Positions 1 to 11,991 of a stretch of DNA of 40,692 bases are shown here, piece by piece; the stretch's first letter is position 1, and each line of letters opens with the position of its first letter. The DNA is taken from positions 1 to 40,692 of the forward strand of contig JALEZZ010000004.1 in NCBI GenBank assembly GCA_022773585.1, given 5' to 3'. Origin of the DNA: Selenomonas sp. Lineage in GTDB: Bacteria > Bacillota > Negativicutes > Selenomonadales > Selenomonadaceae. Under the pieces are notes generated by a model. That model was given only the letters and a program-made list of their open reading frames with translations, was not told the DNA's origin and did no database searches. A program made the position numbers and the translations under genes.

Positions 1-72
1 GACGTTGTGATTTTCTTTTTCTACTCACATTATAAGACATCTGAGGTGGCTGTATGCTTTTGTTTTATTTGA

Positions 73-1101
73 ACAGCAGTTGAGAAAATTGTTCGCGGGG
101 TAAAGTGTCAACCAGATTTAGGCGATTTTGAAACACGCCCAAACATCTTCCCGGAGGCAGATGTGGCAGAAAAGACTTGCTTCTGCCTGCCGCGCAGCCG
201 GACCGTCAAAGCTATGATTGAACATGCGTGCCATACGGAAGGCAGCATGCAGCTGAGGATCCCGTATTTCGGCAGTGCCCGCGGTGCGTATGACCTCATG
301 GTCATTGACGAAGCGCATCGCATGAATGAAAATGACATCCGCTCCTTGGACTCCGTCTTCGCATCTGGAACGAAAATGGTCATCCTCCTGCAGGATGACC
401 ATCAGCTGATCCAACCCGAAGAACGCGGCACCTTGCAAAATTTCCTGCGATATGCCAAGAAAAGAAAGCTGCCTTTCACCTCGCTGCATCTGACCATCCA
501 GAAACGATGCACCCACCTTGGAAACCTGCTCACGGGACTCGAGAAGCTCTTTTATCAAGCGCATGTGCACGAAACCATCCACGTGTCGTCGGTCAGAGTA
601 TTCGACAAGCTCAACGATATGGATGCATGGATCTCTGAAAAAGCGAAAACCTCCAGGGCAAAAATCCTCGCCCCCTTCTGCTGGCCATGGGACGGCAAGG
701 ACGATGATGTCAAAATCCCCCAGGAAAACTTCCAGAAGCGATGGAACCCCGGCAACGCCGAACGGCAGGCAGACGCACTCAGCAACTTTACCGGCACGGA
801 CGACGTCTACTGCATCTACACCTCGCAAGGGCTCGATCTCGACAACGTCGCCTTCATCTGGTGGAACGACCTCCGGTGGGATGAGAAGAATGAACGCTGG
901 GTGATTTCACTGAAAGAGAACAAAGATCCCCGATTCCAGAAAGCCGTCCGGGAAGCCGGATTGACAGAAGACAGCCGCTGGCTGATCCTGCTCTTCAAGG
1001 ACATGTACTACGTCATGCTGTCGCGCGCCAGATAGAACCTCGGCATCTGGTTCAGCGATGCTGCAACGAAAAAGCACGTTTGCCAAGTCTTGGGAATATG
1101 A
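73..1101 (+). pseudogene. decayed DUF2075-type DNA/RNA helicase
   Basis: The reading frame is open from 73, after a TGA at 70-72, to a TAG at 1033-1035; a GTG at 163 is the first plausible start. The protein shows a Walker B-type motif (VIDEAHRM), a Q-rich sensor segment (ILLQDDHQ) and the family's C-terminal parts: AKILAPFCWPW, IYTSQGLDLDNVAFIWW and YYVMLSRA. No Walker A P-loop is seen between base 1 and the DEAH motif, so the N-terminal part is missing. Translation past the TAG continues in the same frame with a tail typical of the family (NLGIWFSDAATKKHV) to a TGA at 1099-1101, so the TAG is a premature stop. It directly precedes the helicase gene. I read it as a dead member of a defence island; family assignment is from motif memory. 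Confidence 0.72.
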
Positions 1102-1114
1102 AAGGGAAAGGGTT

Positions 1115-4100
1115 ATGAAAACATCCGGCATGTCCAATCCTTGGACGTTCGATGGCGATGCCGGAGAGATGCGGCTGGCGTCGGAAGCGTACCGTATCCA
1201 GCTCGCGCATCTCTTCGATCCGTATCTCGCCGTTCATACGTCGAGCATCGAGCCGCTGCCGCATCAGATTTCGGCCGTCTATGGCCGCATGCTGCCGATG
1301 CATCCGTTGCGCTTCCTGCTCGCCGACGACCCCGGCGCGGGCAAGACCATCATGACGGGCTTGCTCCTGAAAGAACTCATACTGCGCGGCGATGCGGATC
1401 GCTGTCTCATCGTCTGCCCCGGCAGCCTCGCCGAACAATGGCAGGACGAGCTCTGGGAGAAGTTCCATCTGCATTTCGAGATTTTGACGAACGACCGCAT
1501 CGAATCTGCTGTCACGGGTAATGTCTTCACCGAGATGCCACATTGCATTGCGCGTCTCGACAAGCTCGCTCGGAACGAGGCCCTGCAAGAGCGTTTGAAA
1601 GCCACCGACTGGGACATCATCATCATTGACGAGGCGCACAAGATGTCAGCCACCATTTATGGCCGCGAGGTGAAATACACGAAGCGTTACCAGCTCGGCC
1701 AACTGCTCGGCGAGCACACGCGCCATCTGCTGCTCCTCACAGCGACGCCGCACAACGGCAAAAGCGAGGACTTCCGCCTGTTCCTCGCTTTGCTCGACCC
1801 CGACCGCTTCGAAGGTGCAAAGCGCGCCGACGGTCCCATCGATGCCTCCGACCTCATGCGCCGCATGGTGAAAGAAGAGCTCCTGAAATTCGACGGCAGT
1901 CTGCTGTTCCCAGAGCGGTATGCCTACACCGTCGGCTACGAGCTCTCGCTCGATGAAGAGAACCTCTACAAAGCGGTCACCGACTACGTCAAGAACGAAT
2001 TCAACCGCGCCGACAAGCGATCGAAGCGCGTCAAGAACAACGTCGGTTTCGCCCTGACCATCCTCCAGCGTCGTCTGGCCTCGTCGCCAGAGGCCATCTA
2101 TCAGTCGCTCGACCGCCGCACGAAGCGTCTCGAAGCCCTCGTCGAAGAACTCCGCGCGCGCCGTACGACCTTGGACGACGGGTTGTGGAACTATGACGCC
2201 GACGAGGATGACGAAGACGACTACGACGAGGAAGAGCGCGATCGCATGGAGACCGAGATCGAGAGCCAGGCGACGGCGGCACAGACCATCGAAGAGATGG
2301 AGGCCGAGATTGCCGAGCTGAAGGAACTCACCGCCATGGCGAACCGCGTCCGCATGTCCGGCCGCGACCGCAAGTGGGACGAACTCTCGAATCTCCTGCA
2401 GAACGAACCGCGCATGCAGCAGGAAAAGCTCATCATCTTCACCGAACACAAGGACACGCTGCGCTACCTCGCGCAGAAGATCGGCTCCCTGCTTGGTCAC
2501 AAAGAAGCCGTCGTCGTCATCCATGGCGGCATGCGCCGCGAAGAGCGCCATCTCGTCGAGCAGCACTTCCGCCAGGACAAAGACGTGCGCGTCCTCATCG
2601 CGACAGATGCGGCGGGCGAGGGCCTGAACCTCCAGACCGCGCATCTCATGATCAACTACGACCTGCCGTGGAACCCGAACCGCCTCGAACAGCGCTTCGG
2701 CCGCATCCACCGCATCGGCCAGACCGAGCCATGCTATCTCTGGAACCTCGTCGCCAGGAACACTCGCGAGGGCGATGTCTTCCAGCGTCTCTTCGATAAG
2801 CTCGAAGAAGAGCGACAGGCGCTCGGCGGCAAGGTCTTCGACATTCTCGGAAAAATCACGTTCGGGGACAAACCACTTCGTGATCTGCTCGTCGAAGCCA
2901 TCCGCTACGGGCAGGATGCCAGGACGCGCACGCGCATCGAAACCGTCCTCGATGACAGCCTCAGCCGCGAAAAAATCGAGGAACTGCTGCGCGAGCATGC
3001 CCTGACGCGCGACGTCATGGGTGCTGCCGACGTCGATGCCATCCGTGCCGACATGGAACGCATGGAGGCGCGCAAGCTCCAGCCGTATTTCATCAAGAGC
3101 TTCTTCCTCGCAGCACTCGAATCTCTCGGCGGGCGCGCGGTGCCGCGCGAACATGGCCGCTACGAGATTCAGCGCACCCCGTTCGACGTACGCAAAAAGA
3201 CGCCGACCAATCCTTTCGAGCACGTCCTGCCGCGCTACGAGCGTGTCTGCTTCGAAAAGGAAGACGTCGATGTGCCGGGCTGCCTGCACGCCGAGCTCCT
3301 CTGCCCCGGCCATCCACTGCTCGATGCCGTCGTCAGCGTTGTCCTCCAGCATGGCCGCAGCCTCCTGCGGCAGGGCACCATCTTCGTCGACGACAACGAC
3401 ACGGGCGACGACGTCCGCTTCCTCGCCTACATCGAGGACACCATCGAGGACGCGAGCAAGAGCCCGAGCGGCAAGCCGCGTCTCGTCTCCCAGCAGATCC
3501 ACTATGTCGAGCTCCTGCCTGACGGCAGCGCGCACATGGCAGGCGATGCGCCATACCTTGATTTGCGCGCCCCGTACGAAGACGAGATAGAAGCTATCCA
3601 GAAAATTCGCAGCGAAGAAACATGGCTCACGGGCGACGTAGCTAGGCTCGCCATCGACTATGCTTCCGAGCACATCGTCCCGCAGCATCTCCAAAACGTC
3701 AAAAAACAGCAGAAAGCATACCTCGACAAAACGGAGAATGCCGTCCGGGCGCGTCTGCGCAGCGAAATCCAATACTGGGACGGGCAGGCGAACGAGCTGC
3801 GAGAGAAAGAAGCCAGCGGTCATGGCAGCCAGAGGCTGAATGCCACAACAGCTGCACGCCGCGCCGAAGCGCTCTCCGAGCGTCTGGATCGCCGCAGGGA
3901 GGAGCTTCGGCGCGCGCGCCAGATCACGGCAAAGACCCCCGTGCTCGTCGGCGCCGCGCTCGTCATCCCGCGCAGCAGGATCGACCGCATCCGGGAGAGC
4001 GAAGAGATCGAGCCGTTTCATGATGCATCGGCAGCAGCGCGGCGCGCCATCGAGCTCGCGGCGATGAAAGCCGTTACGGACATCGAGCGCAAGCTCGGCT

Positions 4101-4435
4101 ATACGCCGCGCGACGTCAGCGCCGACAACGTCGGCTACGACATCGAATCCGCCGTCCCAGAGAATCGCGTCGCGCAGGAAGGCAACCTGCGCCTCATCGA
4201 GGTCAAAGGCCGTGCGGCAGGCAGCAAGACCGTCATCGTCACGAAAAACGAAATCCTCACAGCACTCAACAATCCCGAACACTTCATCCTCGCCCTCGTC
4301 GAAGTCGACGGCGACACATGCCACACGACGTACCTCAAGAAACCGTTCCACGGCGAACCAGACTTCGCGGCGGCATCGGTCATCTATTCCATCAAAGACC
4401 TTGTGCAGCAAGGTGATGTCATGGAGCTGTTGTAA
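1115..4435 (+). CDS. SNF2-family helicase with C-terminal DUF3883-like domain
   Basis: This 1106-residue superfamily 2 ATPase probably translocates on DNA. Visible motifs are Walker A DDPGAGKT (residues 71-78), DEAH (172-175), LTATPHNGK, the second-lobe ATDAAGEGLNLQ, and motif VI RLEQRFGRIHRIGQ (from about 523). An acidic linker and a long helical region follow. The C-terminus has GYD (D1009) and EVK (E1029, K1031), a DUF3883-like domain with the spacing of a PD-(D/E)XK nuclease core. I chose ATG 1115 because it follows AAGGGAAAGGG; an in-frame start at 1058 lacks a site. The protein begins almost directly at the WTFDGD segment, whereas homologues I recall carry about 65 more residues, so the N-terminus may be truncated. 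With the DUF1156 methylase and DUF499 ATPase downstream it fits a DISARM/BREX-like restriction-type phage-defence cluster. Confidence 0.88.
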   Translation: MKTSGMSNPWTFDGDAGEMRLASEAYRIQLAHLFDPYLAVHTSSIEPLPHQISAVYGRMLPMHPLRFLLADDPGAGKTIMTGLLLKELILRGDADRCLIVCPGSLAEQWQDELWEKFHLHFEILTNDRIESAVTGNVFTEMPHCIARLDKLARNEALQERLKATDWDIIIIDEAHKMSATIYGREVKYTKRYQLGQLLGEHTRHLLLLTATPHNGKSEDFRLFLALLDPDRFEGAKRADGPIDASDLMRRMVKEELLKFDGSLLFPERYAYTVGYELSLDEENLYKAVTDYVKNEFNRADKRSKRVKNNVGFALTILQRRLASSPEAIYQSLDRRTKRLEALVEELRARRTTLDDGLWNYDADEDDEDDYDEEERDRMETEIESQATAAQTIEEMEAEIAELKELTAMANRVRMSGRDRKWDELSNLLQNEPRMQQEKLIIFTEHKDTLRYLAQKIGSLLGHKEAVVVIHGGMRREERHLVEQHFRQDKDVRVLIATDAAGEGLNLQTAHLMINYDLPWNPNRLEQRFGRIHRIGQTEPCYLWNLVARNTREGDVFQRLFDKLEEERQALGGKVFDILGKITFGDKPLRDLLVEAIRYGQDARTRTRIETVLDDSLSREKIEELLREHALTRDVMGAADVDAIRADMERMEARKLQPYFIKSFFLAALESLGGRAVPREHGRYEIQRTPFDVRKKTPTNPFEHVLPRYERVCFEKEDVDVPGCLHAELLCPGHPLLDAVVSVVLQHGRSLLRQGTIFVDDNDTGDDVRFLAYIEDTIEDASKSPSGKPRLVSQQIHYVELLPDGSAHMAGDAPYLDLRAPYEDEIEAIQKIRSEETWLTGDVARLAIDYASEHIVPQHLQNVKKQQKAYLDKTENAVRARLRSEIQYWDGQANELREKEASGHGSQRLNATTAARRAEALSERLDRRREELRRARQITAKTPVLVGAALVIPRSRIDRIRESEEIEPFHDASAAARRAIELAAMKAVTDIERKLGYTPRDVSADNVGYDIESAVPENRVAQEGNLRLIEVKGRAAGSKTVIVTKNEILTALNNPEHFILALVEVDGDTCHTTYLKKPFHGEPDFAAASVIYSIKDLVQQGDVMELL

Positions 4436-4520
4436 AGATATGCGCAGGCGGGTCATCAATTTTCAGCTTCCCTCGCCGATGGTGATGTCATTAAGTTAGC
4501 GAAAATCCAGCGAATCCAGG

Positions 4521-4712
4521 CCCCCTCTCTGAGGGGGCTGTCGCCGGAGGCGACTGGGGGTGTGGCGGAGGTAGGACGTGGGATATTGCTGGATTGTTGT
4601 CTGCGAAGACGTACCTTTGCAGATGCAATCGAATGTATTGCCGGTTCCTACCTTCGACACACCCACCACCGCTTTGCGGTTCCCCTCCCTCGGAGAGGGA
4701 GGCAGGAGTTTG
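4521..4712. repeat. MITE-like long inverted repeat with double-hairpin ends
   Basis: Two copies of the window's GC-rich double-hairpin repeat face each other here (4521-4565 and 4656-4712) around about 95 bp. The left arm continues as TGTGGCGGAGGTAGGA and the right arm, reverse complemented, as TGTGTCGAAGGTAGGA. The centre has a further imperfect stem (GATTG..TCTGCGAA against TTTGCAGATGCAATC). Each arm shows compensating differences that keep its own small hairpins. There is no coding capacity. It occupies most of the 415 bp between the helicase and the rpn gene, so it interrupts the defence operon. The rest of the gap holds the rpn promoter. Confidence 0.7.
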
Positions 4713-4786
4713 CGGGCGTCCTCGCTTGACTTCATGACATTGCCCTCTATGGAGGCTTTCAGGACGCATTTGTAGCGCGTTTCGTA

Positions 4787-4815
4787 TTGCGTTGATTGTA
4801 TGCTTGCGATATAAT
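4787..4815 (+). promoter_or_regulatory. candidate promoter of the first rpn gene
   Basis: A perfect -10 TATAAT (4810-4815) lies 17 bp from a weak -35 TTGCGT (4787-4792), about 35 bp before the rpn start. It would let rpn, and possibly the methylase and DUF499 genes, be transcribed independently of the helicase gene beyond the inserted repeat element. Confidence 0.45.
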
Positions 4816-4850
4816 CAAATCATGAAATCTTTGAGAGCGGAGGCATGAAC

Positions 4851-5699
4851 GTGGCGAATCAGAAGTACAAAGACACGGTTTTTCGAACGCTGTTCAATGA
4901 TCCGAAACAGTTGGCATCGCTCTATCATGCCATCCATCCAGAAGAAATCGTCTTGCCGGAGGATATCCAGATCAACACGCTCGATGACGACCTGTTCGAC
5001 AGTCAGAAGAACGATCTTTCCTTTTTATACAAGAAGAAGTCCATTATCCTCATGGAGCATCAGAGTACGAAAAGCCAGAACCTGCCGCTCCGGATGTTTT
5101 TCTATCTTGCAAGGCTTTTGGAGAAAGGCATCGAGCACAAGGCTATGTACAAGACGAAGCTTTTGAAAATGCCAGCGCCACATTTCTATGTGTTCTACAT
5201 CGGCAGAGGAATGCAGGAAGATGAAGACACGTTGGATTTGAAAGATGCGTTTGAGGAATCGAGCGATGATTTGAATCTCCGTTGCCACATGATCAACATC
5301 ACATATGATGCACATCGCCGCATCCTTGAGGCCTGTCAGCCACTTCATGATTACAGTTTTTTCATGCAGCGTATCTGGGAAAACAGGGAATCTGGCATGT
5401 CGCTGGATGAAGCCATCCGCAAGGCAGTGGAATATTGTTTCGACCATCAGATTTTAGCTGATTATCTCGAAAAATATCGCGAGGAGGTTGCCGACATGAT
5501 TACATGGAAATGGAATGAGGATGAGGCACTCGAAGTGAGAGCAGAGGAAGCGCGTGAGGAAGGTGCTCTTCAAAAATCGTTGGAAATCATCAAGAATATG
5601 CTTCGGATGAAACTTCCATACGATACGATTGCGAAATCAACGGCGACGCCGTTGGACGAAGTTATGCGCATCGCACGTGAACAGAATATGGTGTATTGA
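4851..5699 (+). CDS. Rpn-family recombination-promoting nuclease (PD-(D/E)XK)
   Basis: This 282-residue protein belongs to the Rpn/YhgA-like family, DNA endonucleases tied to RecA-independent recombination and, for some members, to phage defence. The nuclease core shows NDLSFLY (D55) and the strand ILMEHQST (E69, Q71), with Gln in place of the usual Lys, as is common in the family. The C-terminus is charged and helical. An ATG at 4845 lies only 1 nt from GGAGG (4839-4843). GTG 4851 has 7 nt spacing and gives the start VANQKYKD, which aligns with MANRQYKD of the paralogue at 28704-29567, whose ATG has the same 7 nt spacing. I therefore prefer GTG 4851. It lies 35 nt before the methylase gene on the same strand. 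Rpn is not a usual part of DISARM-like clusters, so it may be cargo brought in beside the repeat element. Confidence 0.85.
   Translation: MANQKYKDTVFRTLFNDPKQLASLYHAIHPEEIVLPEDIQINTLDDDLFDSQKNDLSFLYKKKSIILMEHQSTKSQNLPLRMFFYLARLLEKGIEHKAMYKTKLLKMPAPHFYVFYIGRGMQEDEDTLDLKDAFEESSDDLNLRCHMINITYDAHRRILEACQPLHDYSFFMQRIWENRESGMSLDEAIRKAVEYCFDHQILADYLEKYREEVADMITWKWNEDEALEVRAEEAREEGALQKSLEIIKNMLRMKLPYDTIAKSTATPLDEVMRIAREQNMVY
5496..5699 (+). CDS. candidate internal C-terminal Rpn product (RpnS-like)
   Basis: Within rpn, AGGAGG (5482-5487) stands 8 nt before an in-frame ATG at 5496, a stronger site than that of the full gene. Translation from it gives 67 residues, beginning MITWKWNED and ending at the rpn stop, covering the helical C-terminal domain without the nuclease core. 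Rpn genes of Escherichia coli are reported to make such a small intragenic protein that restrains the full-length toxic nuclease. The second rpn gene has the same arrangement at the aligned codon. The codons for Glu-Glu-Val themselves create the AGGAGG string, so use of the site is inferred, not shown. Confidence 0.45.
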   Translation: MITWKWNEDEALEVRAEEAREEGALQKSLEIIKNMLRMKLPYDTIAKSTATPLDEVMRIAREQNMVY

Positions 5700-5734
5700 T
5701 TTGTGAAGGACTTTGTTTTTTAGGAGTGGTCGTC

Positions 5735-8522
<2,788 letters not shown>

Positions 8523-8530
<8 letters not shown>

Positions 8531-11500
8531 GACGGAGAATCGGGCGAAGCTCGAAGAAAACCGCAGCCTGGTCGACAAGGCCATCAACCAGCATTTGGCG
8601 CAGCCGCTCGTGGATTATGTCTGCCAGATGCTTTCCAAGGAGTACAAGGATCAGCATCGCGGCATGACGGTCGAGGAGGACGGCTGGTGGCGCTGGGGCG
8701 TGCTGGGCATCCTGCGCGAGGACAAGAAGCGCAATCTGCCATATGGCGGGGTGTATGGCGACCTCTGCGACTGCCTCGATGTGCAGCTCGCGCTGACGCT
8801 CGTCGACCTGCATTGGCGGACGCTCTTCAGCAAGAAGCTGCCGCGGACGTTTTACAACTGGATCAAGGAGATCAACTCCGTCCGCAATGACTGGGCGCAT
8901 TCGACGCCCGCGCAGCTGAAGGACTATACGGATGACTATGTCCTGCGCGTGCTCGATACGATCGCCCGCATCCTCGACCAGATCGACCCGGAGAGCGTGG
9001 AGCCGGTGCGCGCAAAGATGCGCGAGATCCGCTATGGCTCAGCGGACGGCTCGATGGCAGCGGGGGCTGCGACGGCCGAGCCGCAGGCGGCAGGGACGGC
9101 GCCTGCCGGGGCAAAGGAGAAGGCGGGCTTTTTCCATGCGGCGGGCAAGCTGCCGAGCTGGCGCGAGGTGATGCAGCCGCATCCAGATGTGCGCAAGGGG
9201 CAGTACAAGAACGCTGAGTTCGCAGCCGATCTCGCGCAGGTGGCGCGCGGCGAGGGCAGCATGGAGTATGTCGACCCTGTCGAGTTCTTCAGCCGGACGT
9301 ACATCACGGAGGGCATGAAGGGGCTCCTCACGACGACGCTGCAGCGCGTGGCGGGCATCGGCGGCGAGCCGGTGCTCCAGCTGAAGACGTCGTTCGGCGG
9401 CGGCAAGACGCACAGCATGCTGTCCATCTACCATCTCTTTCATGGCAAGCTGCCGCTCGCGCGCGTGCCGCATGTGGAGCAGCTGCTCGAGGAGGCGGGG
9501 ATGCAGTCCGTGCCGGATGCGAATGTGGCGGTGCTCGTCGGCACGGCGCTCGATCCGACGCAGTGGAAGCGCCCCATCGACATGCCGGGCATCACGATCC
9601 ATACGCTCTGGGGCGAGATGGCGGCACAGCTTGCGAAGTCGGTCGGCGATCTGTCGGTCTATGATATCGTGAAGGAGTCGGACAAGAAGGGCGTTTCGCC
9701 GGGCTCGGAGAAGCTCCGCGAGCTCTTTGACCGCTGCGGCGCGTGCGTCATCCTCATCGACGAGCTCGTGGCGTATGCGCGCAAGCTTTATGGCGCGGAA
9801 AGCAAGAACCTGCCCGCCGGGACGTTCGCGAACGTGCTGTCTTTCATCCAGGAAATCACGGAGGCGGCGAAGGCGAGCAAGCGCAGCATCGTCATCGCGT
9901 CCATCCCGGAGTCGGACATCGAAATCGGCGGCGAGGGCGGTCAGGATGTGCTGGCGCAGATCGAGCATACGTTCGGCCGCATCGAGAGCATCTGGAAGCC
10001 GGTCACGGCGCAGGAGAGCTTCGAGGTCGTGCGGCGGCGGCTGTTTCTGCCGTGCGCGGACGAGGCGGCGCGGCAGGCGATCTGCCATGCCTTTGCGCAG
10101 ATGTATCAGGGGAGCGGCAATCTCTTTCCGGTGAAGGCGAAGGATCCGTCGTACGAGCAGCGCATGATGGACTGCTACCCCATCCATCCCGAGATTTTTG
10201 ACGATCTCTATGAGGAGTGGGGCACAATCGAGCGGTTCCAGAAGACGCGCGGCGTGCTGCGCCTGATGGCGGGCGTCGTGTACCAGCTCTGGACGAATGG
10301 CGATGCCGCGCCGATGATTTTGCCGGGGTCGGTGCCGCTCCACATCACGCAGGTGCATGACGAGCTCGTGCGCTATCTGCCGCAGAACTGGAATGCCATC
10401 GTCGACAGTGAAATCGACGGGGCGAATGCGGAGGCCGTGCGCATCGACAGCACGAATTCGCGCTTTGCGAATGCCATGGCGGCACGGCGCGTGGCGCGCA
10501 CGATCTTTCTCGCGACGGCGCCGGGCACGCGCTCGCAGAACATCCGGGGCGTCGACGAGATGCGTATCCGCCTCGGCGTGGCGATGCCGGACGAGGCAAA
10601 GAATCTCGCCATTTTTGACGATGCCGTGCAGAAGCTGAAAGGGACGCTGAGCTATCTCTACTCGAACGACCTCGGCACGATGCTCTGGTTTGACAACCGG
10701 CCGACGCTCCGAAAGCTCGTCATCGATCAGGAGCAGCGCATCCATGACGACGAGATCACTGCGGAAATCGAGGGACGCCTGCATCGCTGGCATGGCATTC
10801 AAGGGCTCGCCATCCGCACGCTGCCAAAGGAATCGGCGGATGTGCCGGACGATGACAGCGCGGTCAGCCTCGTCCTCCTGCCGCTCTCGGACGTGCACGG
10901 ACGCGGCGTCATCCAGAGTGCGGCGACGACGGCAGCAGAGGAGCTGCTCGAGCATCGCGGCACGGCGGGACGCATCCACAAGAATATGCTGACGTTCCTC
11001 GCGCCGGACGAGAAGGCACTCGTGCATCTCAAAAAAGCGGTGCGCCGCTATCTCGCATGGAAGATGATCGCGGACGAAGCCGAGCAGCGCGGCCTGGCCA
11101 TCGACCAGCTGCGCGAAGCGCAGAACAGCATCGAGCAAGTCGACCGCGATGTGAAGATGAAGCTGTCGCAGACGTATGTGTGGATTCTCTCGCCGTACAT
11201 CGAGATGGACGACTTGCGGACGGTGCTCTGGGATCCGTACGAGATTTCCTGCATCGACGGCAGCAACCTCAAGACGGCGAAGGAGCGCCTTATCAGCGAG
11301 GAAGCCCTCATCGAACGCTGGGGTGCGACGCTGCTGCAGATGAAGCTCACAGAGGTCTTCTTCCGCGAGAAGGACAGCATTTGCGTCCAGCAGCTCTGGG
11401 AGTGTTTTGCAAACTATTGCTACCTGCCAAGACTTGCGGGGAAAGGCGTGCTCGAAGAAACCATCCGCGAGGGCGTGAAAGCAGGGCTGTTCGCGCTCGC

Positions 11501-11966
11501 GGATGGGCAGGGCGCCGACGGGAAATATCTGGGACTGCGCGTGAAGGATGACCTCGGCTTTGCCCCCATCGCGCCGGGCATGCTCGTCGTGAAGGAAGAC
11601 GTGGCGGAGGAGCAGCTGGCGGCCGTCGTGAAAACACCACCACAGCCGCCGTATCAGATAAATCCTGCGGTAACTCCAATCGACCCTATTTGGCCAATTG
11701 AGCCGCCGCCAGAGCCAATCCAAGAACGAAATGAAAAGCCGCATCGTTTTTCCATGGATACCAAGCTCGACGACACCCGCATCAACAAGCAGGTGAACGA
11801 GTATGTCCAGGAAATCCTCGCGCATCTCCAAGACCTGCCGGGCGCGCGCGTCGACATCCATCTCGACATCACCGTCGACCTGCCAGAAGGCGCGGACGAC
11901 GACGTCGTGCGTACTGTTTCTGAGAACTGCAATACGCTGAAGACGGATTATTTTTCGTTTGATTGA
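8523..11966 (+). CDS. HEPN-DUF499 AAA-type ATPase (anti-phage associated)
   Basis: This 1147-residue protein starts with a Swt1-like HEPN domain (about residues 1-150) carrying the RX4H motif RNDWAH (R121, H126), the usual catalytic pair of HEPN RNases. A DUF499 ATPase core follows: P-loop FGGGKTH (K295) after LQLKTS, and Walker B VILIDEL (D413, E414). The C-terminus has a Pro-rich linker (residues about 1040-1065) and a compact domain ending TDYFSFD. The start is ATG 8523, after GGAGAGGAGG, overlapping the methylase stop (ATGCGTGA), so the two genes are probably translationally coupled. DUF499 and DUF1156 proteins occur together in phage-defence clusters. DUF499 is thought to be the ATP-driven partner; the HEPN domain could be the effector, which is inference. 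Confidence 0.88.
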
Positions 11967-11991
11967 ATATAGTATAAGATGGAGGATTTTC

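Noticed and set aside
1646..4459. 937-codon open frame antisense to the helicase gene
   Set aside because: It has no recognisable domains or start site. Long antisense frames are expected opposite GC-rich genes with strong third-position bias, while the plus-strand frame has all helicase motifs.
4521..5050. CRISPR-like or phage attachment structure near the rpn gene
   Set aside because: The repeats are inverted and imperfect, with no evenly spaced direct repeats or spacers and no integrase.
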